DNA of 64,000 bases from Eilatimonas milleporae (GTDB taxonomy: Bacteria > Pseudomonadota > Alphaproteobacteria > Sphingomonadales > Kordiimonadaceae): contig NZ_REFR01000009.1 of assembly GCF_003688555.1 (NCBI RefSeq), positions 186,001-250,000 on the forward strand. Reading direction: 5' to 3'. Positions within the stretch are counted from its first letter, which is position 1, and every line of letters starts with the position of its first letter. Below are positions 1 through 9,124 of this stretch, one piece after another. Position numbers and translations under genes: made by a program. The notes under the pieces are model-generated. The model was not told where the DNA came from, made no database searches, and saw only the letters and a list, made by a program, of their open reading frames with translations.

Positions 1-1
1 A

Positions 2-1834
2 ATGATCTCCACTAAAATGATAGGTCACGGCGGCGCGCGGCAGAAACACCGTGAAATTATCCCCCTGCTGGGGCTCGGTTGGAGGTGTCAGGAAATCAGC
101 GGCCGCAATGCAGTTGAGCGTAACGACCGGAAGCGGCGCGCCAACAATCGATCCCGGCACCGTTACCAAACACGTATCCGGGACAATATCGATACCCTGG
201 AAATCATTCTGTGTGGTGAAATTCTCATCATCGATCCGGAACCCCAGATCGATTGTCCAGCGAGCCGACGGTTCATAGCGCACCGACGCGAAAGCGGAAT
301 AGTTTTCAACTTTTGATTGGCCAAGGAAGTTAATACTCAAAATACTGTCCGCTGGCGATACCTGGAACGGGATTTGGCTGGAAAGCGGAACATTACTAAG
401 GCCATCAGATGTGGAATCCGTCCTGAAATAATACCCGCCGATCAGACCGGACAGTTTTCCGAATTCGAATTCCAGCCTCGCTTCCCCGCTATATGTGACA
501 TTTTCAAATTCATTATTGACGCTCGAGCCTGTAAAGCCGCCACCATCGGCAACGTCGAATGAGGTTTCAGTGTTGGCATCCTCATAGGTACCGATAACCC
601 GGAGTTTGAACGCCTCGTTGATGTCATAGGTGATATCGGCGATGGCACGGTAGGTTTCGCGGATGTTTGCAAACGTACTGTCAAATGTCAGGGGGCCTGT
701 CTGATCAAAGTCCGCAAACGCAGGGTCGACGACAGGAACAGGTGCTCTTGCTATCGATGCGCTGCCGCTTTCACGATCGATATATTCAAGTGTCAGAAGA
801 ACGCTCAGATCATCCAATGCAGCCGGTTCAATTAAGAGTTTACCCCTTAGGCTGAGGCTTTCGCGGGAGTCTTGGGCCTCCCCCGTGAAAGCGTTGGTCA
901 GCAAACCATCACTTTCCTGATGGTCGCCACTGATACGAAAAGCGAGCTGGCCTTTGAGAAGCGGACCCGATACAGCGGCCGAATATTGCCGTGTGCCAAA
1001 TTCGGCAATCCGGGCACGGGCCTTGCCATCCCACTCATATGTAGGATTGGCGGACTGTAAAAACACGGCGCCTGCCAGCGCATTGCGCCCCTGCAGGGTG
1101 GATTGCGGTCCGCGCAAAATCTCGACCTGTTCGACATCCCAAAGCGACTGAAACCCGTCAAGAGCCGTCTCTGTCGCGGGCGCACCATCCAGATAAATGT
1201 TCGAGGTCTGACCCTGGCCGGCAAAATCCGTACCGTTACGACTGATCCCCCGGATCGTGATATTCGTGACACTTCCGTCAACCGACGAAATATTCGGCGT
1301 GCGCTGTATGATATCCTGAAGGCTGAACAGCGCTTCGCTTTCAATCCGGTCTGCCGTGAAGATTTCCGCCGAAATTGTCGTATCTTGAACGGAGAGCTCC
1401 TGCTTTGTGCCGGTGACAATAATCGTTTCGATAACACGCTTTTCATCGATACCGTCTGCCGGGGCGGGGGTGCGGTCAGGTGTCGTTTCCTGCCTCGCAA
1501 TCACATAGGCGCCGTCTTCAGCAGGCGTCGCGACAAGCCCGGAGTCCGCCAACACCCGCCGCAACGCCTCATCGACGTCCATTGCACCGGAGACAGATGG
1601 CGCGGTTTTACCGGCGACAAGACTGTTTGGAGCCAGGATATCGACATTGAAGGCATCCGAAATAGCGAGAAGAGATTGGCTGAGAGCCCGTGCGGCGATG
1701 TTGATCTCCTGCTGCGTTTGGGTCTGGTTTTCCGATTGGGCCAACGTCGGCGGGACCGACACGCAGATGGCCAGGGAGGATACCGCCACAGCCAGAACAG
1801 GCTTAACCCGTTGAAAAAATGACTTTTTACTCAC
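2..1834 (-). CDS. TonB-dependent receptor with STN domain (3' part beyond window)
   Basis: Outer-membrane transducing receptor, probably for a ferric siderophore or similar ligand. My translation starts at a GTG at 1834, preceded by AAGGGG. It gives a signal peptide (about residues 1-33), an STN signalling domain (about 38-105) and a TonB plug with the motifs IIVTGTK and VEILRGPQSTLQGRNA. The frame stays open to position 2, so the barrel is incomplete here. The STN domain is the part that contacts FecR in FecA/FpvA-type receptors, and fecR and fecI homologues lie directly upstream on the same strand, so this is probably the cell-surface-signalling receptor of the set. The ligand cannot be deduced. 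Confidence 0.88.
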   Translation of the reverse strand, partial: MSKKSFFQRVKPVLAVAVSSLAICVSVPPTLAQSENQTQTQQEINIAARALSQSLLAISDAFNVDILAPNSLVAGKTAPSVSGAMDVDEALRRVLADSGLVATPAEDGAYVIARQETTPDRTPAPADGIDEKRVIETIIVTGTKQELSVQDTTISAEIFTADRIESEALFSLQDIIQRTPNISSVDGSVTNITIRGISRNGTDFAGQGQTSNIYLDGAPATETALDGFQSLWDVEQVEILRGPQSTLQGRNALAGAVFLQSANPTYEWDGKARARIAEFGTRQYSAAVSGPLLKGQLAFRISGDHQESDGLLTNAFTGEAQDSRESLSLRGKLLIEPAALDDLSVLLTLEYIDRESGSASIARAPVPVVDPAFADFDQTGPLTFDSTFANIRETYRAIADITYDINEAFKLRVIGTYEDANTETSFDVADGGGFTGSSVNNEFENVTYSGEARLEFEFGKLSGLIGGYYFRTDSTSDGLSNVPLSSQIPFQVSPADSILSINFLGQSKVENYSAFASVRYEPSARWTIDLGFRIDDENFTTQNDFQGIDIVPDTCLVTVPGSIVGAPLPVVTLNCIAAADFLTPPTEPQQGDNFTVFLPRAAVTYHFSGDH

Positions 1835-1860
1835 GCTCGCGCACCCCTTACGCCTTATAC

Positions 1861-1881
1861 CGCGAATGCCACTCATTCGCG
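1861..1881 (-). promoter_or_regulatory. Hairpin just upstream of the receptor ribosome site
   Basis: An 8-bp perfect inverted repeat (CGCGAATG / CATTCGCG, 5-nt loop) ends about 15 nt before the receptor's AAGGGG site. A weaker hairpin (ATGCC/GGCAT, 1914-1930) is followed by TTTT on the minus strand and could be a partial terminator between fecR and the receptor. The 230-nt gap probably also holds the FecI-type promoter, which I cannot pinpoint. Confidence 0.35.
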
Positions 1882-2066
1882 TTTGTACTGTTTAGACCGG
1901 TGGGGGTGAGAAAATGCCTCCCTGCGGCATGAAAAAATTCACAAACTCGTAAAAGTGATAGAGGCTCGAACATCTCTTATACAGATTGAAGCCAAGAGAC
2001 ACTCCATACCCTTGTTTATGAATGGCTTTTTGAGGGATGATCGTTTTATGACTTTCGTCCGTCGCA

Positions 2067-3134
2067 CTAGCCGTCTTCATTATCGCGCGCCCGGATGCGC
2101 ACGATGTCGGGATCACTTTGATCAATTGTTACCGGAAATGACAAAGCCAGCATGCGAAGCATGCGATCCACATTGTTTGCGTCGAACGACGCCGTGATGG
2201 TTTCATCGGCAAAGATCAGTGCACTGTCGGACAGGGTAATCCGTCTTGCATCATAACGGTTTGCATCCGCCACCAGTTCCGCCAATGTCGCGCCATCGTA
2301 AACAAGTTTCCGGTTGCGCCAGACGCCAACCGTGTCCGGTGCCACGTCGCGCACAGGGCGCAGCCCCTCCTTTTGCGTGGCGGCGATTTCCCGCCCTTCA
2401 CCGAGCATCTGCCGTTTCTTGAAGTCGATCGCTTTTCCATTCAGCACATATGGGTAAGCCACTTCGACAAGACCTTCGGCGACCGCAACCCGGAACACAC
2501 CGCCATTGCTGCGCACATCAAACTTTGTCCCCAGCGCCCGCGCCGTCAAATCGCCCGCATTGACAGAAAAGGGCCGGGATGCATCCCGCGCGACATCGAA
2601 AAATGCATCGCCGTTTTTGAGCTGCACGGAACGTTTGCGATGGGACATTAGGATTTCTATTTCGGATAATGCACCAAGGGTCACAATCGTTCCGTCTTTC
2701 AGGGTCACCGTCTTGGTTTCAGAAACCCCGGTGGTGAAAGTAGACAGCTCTGCATTCGTGGTAGGAATACCGCTTTCAAACGCGGTGATAAACAAGGTGG
2801 CGGGCAAAGCGATGATGACAATGGCGGCGGCCATGGCCGCAAAACGAAGCCGCGTTGCGGCGATCAGGTCCCTTGTTTTTTCCAGCAGCGGTATTTGTCG
2901 AACGGCAGACGGCGATGGCATCAAATCAGGGTCTATATCCTCGGGCCGCAAGTGATCAAAAGCCGCCCAATAGGTTAAAGCCCTATCATAGGCGTCTTCA
3001 TGTCGACTGTCCTGGTCAAGCCATGTTTGAAGGGCCTGGTGATCCGCATCCGTCGCCGAGGCTGACTGAACACGCTCTCGCCATTCATGGGCGATGCGAC
3101 TTAGTTCCTTTTCATCCTCTCTCAGAGTGTTCAT
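2067..3134 (-). CDS. fecR: FecR-family anti-sigma / transmembrane sensor
   Basis: Inner-membrane regulator passing the signal from the loaded receptor to the ECF sigma factor. The 355-aa protein has an N-terminal FecR-type helical region (motif HQALQTWLDQDSRHEDAYDRA, residues about 32-52), one membrane helix (about 98-119), a periplasmic FecR domain (about 130-240, ending in a GKFDV/GLVEV-like pattern) and a C-terminal STN-like segment with DADETITASFDANNVDRML-type sequence (about 305-350) that would bind the receptor's STN domain. Its ATG overlaps the end of the sigma gene by 4 bp (ATGA), so the two are translationally coupled. The size is normal for the family. Confidence 0.9.
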   Translation of the reverse strand: MNTLREDEKELSRIAHEWRERVQSASATDADHQALQTWLDQDSRHEDAYDRALTYWAAFDHLRPEDIDPDLMPSPSAVRQIPLLEKTRDLIAATRLRFAAMAAAIVIIALPATLFITAFESGIPTTNAELSTFTTGVSETKTVTLKDGTIVTLGALSEIEILMSHRKRSVQLKNGDAFFDVARDASRPFSVNAGDLTARALGTKFDVRSNGGVFRVAVAEGLVEVAYPYVLNGKAIDFKKRQMLGEGREIAATQKEGLRPVRDVAPDTVGVWRNRKLVYDGATLAELVADANRYDARRITLSDSALIFADETITASFDANNVDRMLRMLALSFPVTIDQSDPDIVRIRARDNEDG

Positions 3135-3757
3135 TTTGTCCGCCCCCGCAGTCTCTCGGCGAGGTAAATTTCAATATCATGGGCTGCCCGTGTAATGTGC
3201 TTCTGAGTGGGCGTTCGGGATATCTTCAGCCGCCTAGCCACATCGGACACAGACAGTCCCTCTACTTTATGCAGAAGGAAGGCATGGCGTCGCTTTTCCG
3301 GCATTCGTCTCAACGCTTGATTGATGGCATTCAGTTCCGCTTTTACTTCTAGGACCGCTTCAGGCGTCGAATTGTCTCCCCGCGACGGAAAAAAAAGATT
3401 TTCAACTTCAAAGTCGTGCCGGGTACGTGTGTTCTCCCTGTCGAGGCCATTCAGGAATGTGTTACGGGCTGTGCGCCAAAGAAACGCCCTCAGATCACGA
3501 ATATCGGATCGATCAGGCCGCAGCATGAGTTTTTCAAACGCCTGTTGCGCCACGTCCTCCGGATCAGGCGGCCCATTCCCGAACATTCTCCGTAAAGAAG
3601 CAATCAGATAACTGGAATGCTCCTTGTACAAATCCTCGATATCATCATTGCTTTTCAGGCGGGCACGTGAAGCGCTTGTCACGGCGGAGAGGGACGAACA
3701 TTTCTCTGCGTCCACACCATCATCGCCTGTGGCAGTGCCGGGCGGGATATCACGCAT
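3131..3757 (-). CDS. fecI: ECF sigma factor, FecI-like
   Basis: RNA polymerase sigma factor of the extracytoplasmic-function type. The 208 aa contain region 2 (about residues 40-105: DLYKEHSSYLIASLRRMFG, DPEDVAQQAFEKL, DLRAFLWRTARNTFLN) and region 4 (about 140-200: LRRMPEKRRHAFLLHKVEGLS, then an HTH in DVARRLKISRTPTQKHI). A good GGAGGGG site precedes the ATG at 3757. It is first in the fecI-fecR-receptor set and probably activates the receptor promoter. The N-terminal 30 residues are outside the conserved fold. Confidence 0.9.
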   Translation of the reverse strand: MRDIPPGTATGDDGVDAEKCSSLSAVTSASRARLKSNDDIEDLYKEHSSYLIASLRRMFGNGPPDPEDVAQQAFEKLMLRPDRSDIRDLRAFLWRTARNTFLNGLDRENTRTRHDFEVENLFFPSRGDNSTPEAVLEVKAELNAINQALRRMPEKRRHAFLLHKVEGLSVSDVARRLKISRTPTQKHITRAAHDIEIYLAERLRGRTK

Positions 3758-4329
3758 GCACGCCCCTCCGGCAGGAGATACCGACCATCGTCGGTACTGT
3801 CAGTACTAACGTTCCTGTCAGGATATCTAGCCGACTGTATGCCGTGACTGTTTGCATCTCATTTTAATTTCAATACACATGAGAGCGATTCGCAGTTACA
3901 TTTAAATTAAAATCCGACATAATCAACAAAAGAGTAGTGCTGAACGACTCTTTTGCTCATCGCGCAGTGCAAAGGGCGTTCATTGTCGCGGGGGCAGCCA
4001 CAGCCTGATCATTCGATCGACCACGATGGAAATGATACGATCCTGCAAGGTCGTCTGTCGTTCTGATGCGATAGGGCCTGTCGCGGCCTGTGCCGTGTGG
4101 ATGTAAACGTCGACCGGTCACCCAAACGGCGGAAGAACCGGTGACGGTTGCCCCAAGAGATGCGAGGAATGCTTCAGACCGATGGATACAGGCAGCATAC
4201 CGGAAGGCATCAGCGGACTGGAAAGGCAGGCCGTCCGCAAGAGGCACCTGCGGGAAATGCCAACTGGCTGCCCTGCGCCGGCAAAATTGATTTGGAACTG
4301 AGCCGATCCCGTTACACGCAGCCATCAAT
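3758..4329. other. Intergenic region without a convincing gene
   Basis: The part next to fecI (3780-3960) is AT-richer and presumably holds the fecI promoter. The rest (3960-4329) has open frames on both strands but none with a recognisable family, a good ribosome site or conserved motifs. It could be a decayed gene. Confidence 0.4.
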
Positions 4330-4365
4330 AAAGACCCGCCAGGTGCCCTTGCCTGGCGGGTCTTT
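4330..4365 (-). terminator. Strong intrinsic terminator of the chemoreceptor gene
   Basis: A perfect 14-bp inverted repeat, AAAGACCCGCCAGG / CCTGGCGGGTCTTT, with an 8-nt loop lies 35 nt beyond the stop codon of the chemoreceptor. A/T runs at both ends make it usable in both directions. Confidence 0.85.
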
Positions 4366-4399
4366 CCCGTTCCGGCCGGTTTTAAACCGGTTGAACGCC

Positions 4400-6007
4400 T
4401 TACAGTTTTTTGACCTCCTTCAGGAAATCGTCGCTGGCCGTTTTCAAGGCGCTGTTGTCTCTCTTGACGATATCAACCGATGCGCTGAGTTCCCTGGACG
4501 CCTCCCCGACCGCGCTGAACCGGGTCATCACGGCACCGGCGGAAGATTTGAGCTCGCTGCTTGTCGAGGCGGCTTCCTGAATCGAACGGGCGATCTCCTC
4601 GGTTGAGGAGCGTTGCTCTTCCGCAGCGGCCGCGATCGTCTGGCTGACATCGCGCAGTTCCCTCAGCGCCTCGCTGATGGTGCCGATGGCGGTCACCGCC
4701 TCACCCGTCACATCCTGCACGGTCTTGATCTGATCGCGTATTTCATGGGTCGCCTTTGACGTCTGGGTGGCCAGTGATTTCACCTCCGACGCGACGACGG
4801 CGAAGCCTTTGCCGGCATCGCCGGCGCGCGCGGCCTCGATCGTGGCGTTGAGCGCCAACAGATTGGTCTGGTCGGCAATGTCATTGATGATGCCGACAAT
4901 GTCGCCGATGCGCCTTGAGGCCTCGTCCATGGCGGCCATGGTCTCGGTCGTGCGGCTGGCGGCCTCATTGGTCTCGGATGTTTTTTCCGACGACACCGCG
5001 ATCTGCCGCGCGATTTCAGCGGCGGATGAGGACATTTCCTCCGTCGCCGCGGCCACGGTCTGGATGCTGCCGGCGGTCTGCTCGACCGCGCGGCTCATCG
5101 TTTCGCCCTCGCGGACGGTTTCCGAGGACGCCTGCGCCATATCTTCGCTGACCCCGGCCAGTTTGACGGCGTTTTCATCGGCCGACGCGACGAGACCACC
5201 GATACGGGTTTCGAAGTCAGTCTCAAGATTCTGAAACTGTGTGCGCAGGCTCCAGGTGACCATCGGACCAACATAATTGCCATCGGAATCGCGGACCGCC
5301 GACGCCCGAAGGTCGAACACCTCGGGCCCCAGCTTGAACACGGCCCGATGCGGCAGGTTGCCCGGGTCGGCCAACATCGCACGCTGGTGCGCGGGGTGTT
5401 TGTGGAAGATGTCGATGCTTTGCCCGACGATTTCTTCCGGCGGCACCGGCAGATGTTCCGCAATCGTGCGAAAGGTGTCCAGACTGGCCTTGTTCATATA
5501 CTGGATCGTAAACTGCTCATCCGCGACCATGACCGAGATCGGCATTTCCTCGATCATGTTGCGCAGCCGGTCCTGCTCGGCCTGGAGTTTCAACTTCTCC
5601 GTCACCACGCTCCAGGTCAGGAGGAAGCCGCGATGGGCCCCGTCATCATCAGCCAGCCGCTGGACGTAAAGATCCAGTTTTTCGTCACCCAGCGTGATGA
5701 TGGATGAAAAAGGCATATTGTTCGGATTGGCGAGAATGCCGTGCTGATGCGCGGGATTGGAATGGAACACATCAATGGACTCACCGATCATGTGATCGGG
5801 ATCTATCCTGATGAGGTGTTTCAGTTTCTTCAGCGTTTCCACGCTGAGAGCATTGGCATAGGTGATGCGATATTCCGTATCGCACATAATGGCAGCCATG
5901 GGCAGTATATCCATCATGCGCTGAAACGGAAGCGATGTCCGTCCGGCGGTTGGAGCAGCCGTGGTCAGGACATCCAGATGATCGTCCCGTGCAAAAAGTT
6001 TACGCAT
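4400..6007 (-). CDS. Soluble methyl-accepting chemotaxis protein with two PAS domains
   Basis: Cytoplasmic chemoreceptor signalling to CheA/CheW. I chose the ATG at 6007 because AAGGAG lies 7 nt upstream; an in-frame TTG at 6022 is the longer alternative. The 535 aa hold PAS 1 (about 25-125), PAS 2 (about 145-260) and a coiled-coil signalling domain (about 265-530) with the conserved hairpin tip ([20 protein letters not shown]). No membrane segment is present. Both PAS domains carry nearly the same motif ([11 protein letters not shown] and [11 protein letters not shown]), so they arose by duplication and may bind the same ligand or cofactor (inference). The gene stands alone, with its own terminator. 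Confidence 0.92.
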   Translation of the reverse strand: MRKLFARDDHLDVLTTAAPTAGRTSLPFQRMMDILPMAAIMCDTEYRITYANALSVETLKKLKHLIRIDPDHMIGESIDVFHSNPAHQHGILANPNNMPFSSIITLGDEKLDLYVQRLADDDGAHRGFLLTWSVVTEKLKLQAEQDRLRNMIEEMPISVMVADEQFTIQYMNKASLDTFRTIAEHLPVPPEEIVGQSIDIFHKHPAHQRAMLADPGNLPHRAVFKLGPEVFDLRASAVRDSDGNYVGPMVTWSLRTQFQNLETDFETRIGGLVASADENAVKLAGVSEDMAQASSETVREGETMSRAVEQTAGSIQTVAAATEEMSSSAAEIARQIAVSSEKTSETNEAASRTTETMAAMDEASRRIGDIVGIINDIADQTNLLALNATIEAARAGDAGKGFAVVASEVKSLATQTSKATHEIRDQIKTVQDVTGEAVTAIGTISEALRELRDVSQTIAAAAEEQRSSTEEIARSIQEAASTSSELKSSAGAVMTRFSAVGEASRELSASVDIVKRDNSALKTASDDFLKEVKKL

Positions 6008-6022
6008 GAACAACTCCTTCAA

Positions 6023-6595
6023 CTGAGAAGAGCGTCCCCGAATATTTCGGGTTGTGCATTTTTATAATGTTGTTTTAGGACAACTCGACCCTTATCAAAT
6101 TATCCAATCAGAACTATAAATGATGCTTTAATCAAAAGGTATAATTTTACTTTTTATTGTTTTTATATATTTGTATTATGCAATAATATATACTATTGGT
6201 AGAAAAATTTTTTATTTTCGTGCCAATATTTATTTAAAATTGTATTTGCGAATACATGCTATTTGGATGATCAATCATCCACCATCAGCACAAAGGAGCC
6301 GCTGATCCGACATCGGCAGCGAGAGGCTGTCCGACCATCATCCGGCCTGTACCATCGGCATGGGCAACAGAGGCCGCGCCAGGAAAGAAACAGGCAATCA
6401 TTAAGGACGATCCGCTGCGGCACGCCGACATCGGGCGCGCAAGTATGACGCGGTGTGGAATGGGTCACGAAAACGGCGCGATCGTCCCGGTGCGCTGCGC
6501 GGGCAACACCGCCCGCACGCATTGGTCTTGACAATATTGGGCGCGGCCTTCATGGAGCCTGCGCGGGCTTTACACCAGGGGAGAGATACCCAGTC
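6023..6595. promoter_or_regulatory. AT-rich divergent promoter region
   Basis: Positions 6060-6260 are strikingly AT-rich compared with the surroundings, with long runs of T and A. They lie between the divergent chemoreceptor and phosphatase-fold genes and probably hold both promoters. From 6263 to 6595 the composition returns to normal; the open frame there is continuous with the downstream gene but has no ribosome site of its own, and I see no separate gene. Confidence 0.5.
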
Positions 6596-7684
6596 ATGGT
6601 CATGCGGGCGCTGAAAGGTTTCGCGGCGGTACTTGCCTTGCTTGTCACGGCTTTTGCCGTGTGGGTGTATGCATCGACCCATCACCCGGCGGCTGAGGAA
6701 CCGGCCATTATCGCCGGTACCGATAACGCGCCGCTGGCGCCTGCCGGCCGGGCGCTGACCGTGATGAGCTGGAACATCCAGTTCCTGGCGGGCAACCGGG
6801 ACAATCATTTTTTCTACACCGGCGGCACCGATCCATGGCCGGATCTGGCACGCACCGTTACCGTGGCCGACGAAGTGGCCGCCGTGATCACGGATGCGGA
6901 CCCCGATATCGTCCTGCTGCAGGAAGTGGACGACGGCGCCGACCGCACCCATGGGCGCGACCAGTTGGCGATGCTGCTGGACCGGCTGGCCGGGCGGTAC
7001 CCGGTGCATACATCGGCCTTTTACTGGAAGGCGGCATTCGTCCCTCACCCGGCGATCATGGGCAGGGTTGGAATGAAACTGACCATCCTGTCCAAATATC
7101 GGCTGGAGAATGCGGTGCGGCATGCCCTGCCCGCCATCAGCAGCGACGACATACTGCGCCGACAGTTCAATATGAAACGCGCGGTGCTGACGGCGGACCT
7201 GCCGCTTGAAGATGGTGGGCGGCTGCATGTGATGAACGCCCACCTATCTGCCTTTGCGCAAGGGTCGGACACCATGAAACGGCAGGTGGCAAAGGTGATG
7301 TCCCTGATCCAGTCGCAGGAAGACACCGACACGCCGTGGATCATCGGCGGGGATTTCAACCTGTTGCCGTCCGATGGCGTTTACGAGCGTATGACCGCCG
7401 ACACACGCCGGGATTACAATCCGGCGGGTACCGAACTGGCGCCGATGATGGCACGCTTCAAGGCCATCCCGTCCCTGACGGCCGCAAACGGACCGGATGC
7501 GGCCCTGTGGTTCACGCATGGCCCGCCCGACGATCCGGCACGGGCGCCGGACAAAACACTGGACTATCTGTTTTACGGGGGTCCCTTGCGTTTGGGGGAC
7601 CACGGGGTGCTGCACGACGGCACACGCCTGATTTCCGACCATCTGCCGGTGATGGCGGCCTTTGCGGTCAAAACCGAACGGTAA
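6596..7684 (+). CDS. Exported endonuclease/exonuclease/phosphatase-family protein
   Basis: Metal-dependent phosphodiesterase/phosphatase fold. The 362 aa start at ATG 6596, with GGGGAGAG 10-15 nt upstream. Residues 1-22 form an N-terminal membrane anchor or signal (ALKGFAAVLALLVTAFAVWVYA). The family motifs follow in order: MSWNIQ, the metal-binding Glu in LLQEVDD, NAHLSAF, GGDFNLLP, the catalytic Asp region LDYLFY and ISDHLPVMAAF. The protein therefore acts in the periplasm or at the membrane. The substrate (phospholipid, nucleic acid or inositol phosphate) cannot be told. It is convergent with the TerB-like gene. Confidence 0.9.
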   Translation: MVMRALKGFAAVLALLVTAFAVWVYASTHHPAAEEPAIIAGTDNAPLAPAGRALTVMSWNIQFLAGNRDNHFFYTGGTDPWPDLARTVTVADEVAAVITDADPDIVLLQEVDDGADRTHGRDQLAMLLDRLAGRYPVHTSAFYWKAAFVPHPAIMGRVGMKLTILSKYRLENAVRHALPAISSDDILRRQFNMKRAVLTADLPLEDGGRLHVMNAHLSAFAQGSDTMKRQVAKVMSLIQSQEDTDTPWIIGGDFNLLPSDGVYERMTADTRRDYNPAGTELAPMMARFKAIPSLTAANGPDAALWFTHGPPDDPARAPDKTLDYLFYGGPLRLGDHGVLHDGTRLISDHLPVMAAFAVKTER

Positions 7685-7780
7685 AAGCTGATCCATCTGC
7701 CGATGCCAGGGCGGGCGGAGCGATACGGCTCATGGTCGTATCACAGGATAAACGCAGGGCCGGACGGTGAAAGTCATCTG

Positions 7781-7807
7781 ATGCCAGTCATATTAAAGGA
7801 CTGGCAT
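7781..7807. terminator. Probable bidirectional terminator
   Basis: A 9-bp perfect inverted repeat (ATGCCAGTC / GACTGGCAT, 9-nt loop) followed by TCCTTT lies in the gap between two convergent genes. Confidence 0.55.
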
Positions 7808-7840
7808 TCCTTTAACAGACCGTAACCGGGCGGTTTGCCT

Positions 7841-8281
7841 TCAAGCGTCCCGCTCCACCTCATGCTTGAGGCGGATACGATCTTCCGCCGTCACGCCGAG
7901 CAGGCCGGATATTTTGGCGATGGCATTCAGTTCGAAATTTTCCAACCTGTGGTCAGCCAGCGCCACACGCCACAGCAGACGGACGATTTCCTGTCGGCCG
8001 TCCTGATTCAGTTCCGACGTGACGATACGGGTGAAACGGTAAAGGCAGCTGGCATCGGCCTGCTGGTCGACCGCCTCGGTCATCAGGTGCTCGGCTTCCA
8101 CGTCGCTCAGCCCGAAATGCTGCCGCAGTTCGGTAAGCAGGACCTGTTTCTCACGGGCATCGAAATCATCATCGGCAACGGATACCTGTACCAGAAGGGC
8201 GGCGGTTGCCAGTTCCAGTCCACGGTCCGTGTCTCCGTCACTGTCGGACAGCCCCAGCAACTGGGACACCTTGTTCCACAT
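7841..8281 (-). CDS. TerB-like protein
   Basis: The 146 aa (ATG at 8281, GGGAGG upstream) form an all-helical TerB-type domain. The repeated family pattern is visible: LATAALLVQVSVADDDFDAREKQVLLTEL and, later, LLWRVALADHRLENFELNAIAKISGLLGV, each giving an acidic [VA]AD-[DH]..[DE] metal-type site. TerB proteins are linked to tellurite and stress responses; stand-alone homologues like this one are common and of unknown role. No other ter gene is nearby. Confidence 0.85.
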   Translation of the reverse strand: MWNKVSQLLGLSDSDGDTDRGLELATAALLVQVSVADDDFDAREKQVLLTELRQHFGLSDVEAEHLMTEAVDQQADASCLYRFTRIVTSELNQDGRQEIVRLLWRVALADHRLENFELNAIAKISGLLGVTAEDRIRLKHEVERDA

Positions 8282-8584
8282 GGCAACCTCCCTGCTTAAA
8301 TGCCCTGGGCATACTGCCGGGGCATGTTTCCGGACGGAACGGGCCTGACGACCGTCCGGCTTCTGATAACGGCCAGCCCCCAGCATAGCAAGCAGTGTTA
8401 CGACCGGAAGCCCCGCGCGGCAAGGCGACCGACAGAGACGACCACCGGACACAACGTGCAAAAACGTCACCGCAAAACGGCAGCCCTGACACCGACGCCG
8501 GATTGTATGCCCTAAGCGGGGACGTCCCTTACACAATGGCTGCTATGGCGAGGGTCCTCTTACATGGCAAGGCGTGGTCAAGAG

Positions 8585-8630
8585 TATGATCAATTGATTA
8601 TATATCTATTATAATTGTCAATTGATCATA
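8585..8630 (+). promoter_or_regulatory. Inverted-repeat operator and AT-rich promoter of the toxin-antitoxin operon
   Basis: Two perfect 13-nt arms (TATGATCAATTGA at 8585-8597, TCAATTGATCATA at 8618-8630) flank an AT-rich 20-nt centre that resembles a -10 region. They lie about 40 nt ahead of the antitoxin gene. Autoregulation by the antitoxin is the usual arrangement in this family (inference). Confidence 0.65.
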
Positions 8631-8671
8631 TATCAGGCATACTCAAGACCTGCTGACAAGGAGAGACCGCC

Positions 8672-9124
8672 ATGCATCTGGTGCCCGTCGATAGCCACAA
8701 AACCGGGAAAAGGGAGTCCGCGCAGGACGGCCATCACCATAACGGCACCCCTGAACAAAACCCCCATATCAGTGATGCGGAAGGCCGCGCCATGGCCAGG
8801 GCAGCGGTCAATCTGTTTACCCGCTGGGATCTGACGGATGCACAGGCCTGCACCCTTTTGGGCGGAATATCGGTGGCGACCTATACCCGCTGGAAGCGCG
8901 GCGATATCGGACGGCTGGGCGTGGACAGAAAGACCCGCCTGTCCAATCTGATGGGCATCCACAAGGCACTGCGCCTGCTGTTCACGGATAATGACCGGGT
9001 GTATGGCTGGGTCCACCGCGACAACGACGTCTATGGCGGGCGCACGGCGCTGGATATCATGCTGGGCGGCCAGTTGACGGACCTGATGCGGGTACGGCGC
9101 TATCTGGATGCCGTCCGGGGATGA
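8672..9124 (+). CDS. Xre/MbcA/ParS-type antitoxin
   Basis: Antitoxin of a RES-Xre module. The 150 aa have a disordered His/Asn-rich N-terminus (1-35), a helical DNA-binding part (about 40-90; DLTDAQACTLLGGISVATYTRWKRG) and the C-terminal DUF2384-like toxin-binding part (about 95-150; LMGIHKALRLLFTDNDRVYGWVHRDN). The stop overlaps the toxin ATG by 4 bp. It probably binds the inverted repeat at 8585-8630. The pair may belong to the prophage or to the neighbouring host DNA; the boundary is not visible. Confidence 0.88.
   Translation: MHLVPVDSHKTGKRESAQDGHHHNGTPEQNPHISDAEGRAMARAAVNLFTRWDLTDAQACTLLGGISVATYTRWKRGDIGRLGVDRKTRLSNLMGIHKALRLLFTDNDRVYGWVHRDNDVYGGRTALDIMLGGQLTDLMRVRRYLDAVRG

Noticed and set aside
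3957-4328. 123-codon minus-strand frame next to the terminator
   Set aside because: No family, no good ribosome site, unusual His/Arg content; kept only as part of a gene-free region.
8238-8536. Longer start for the TerB-like gene (position 8536)
   Set aside because: The extra N-terminal residues are not TerB-like; ATG 8281 has a good GGGAGG site and the domain starts there.
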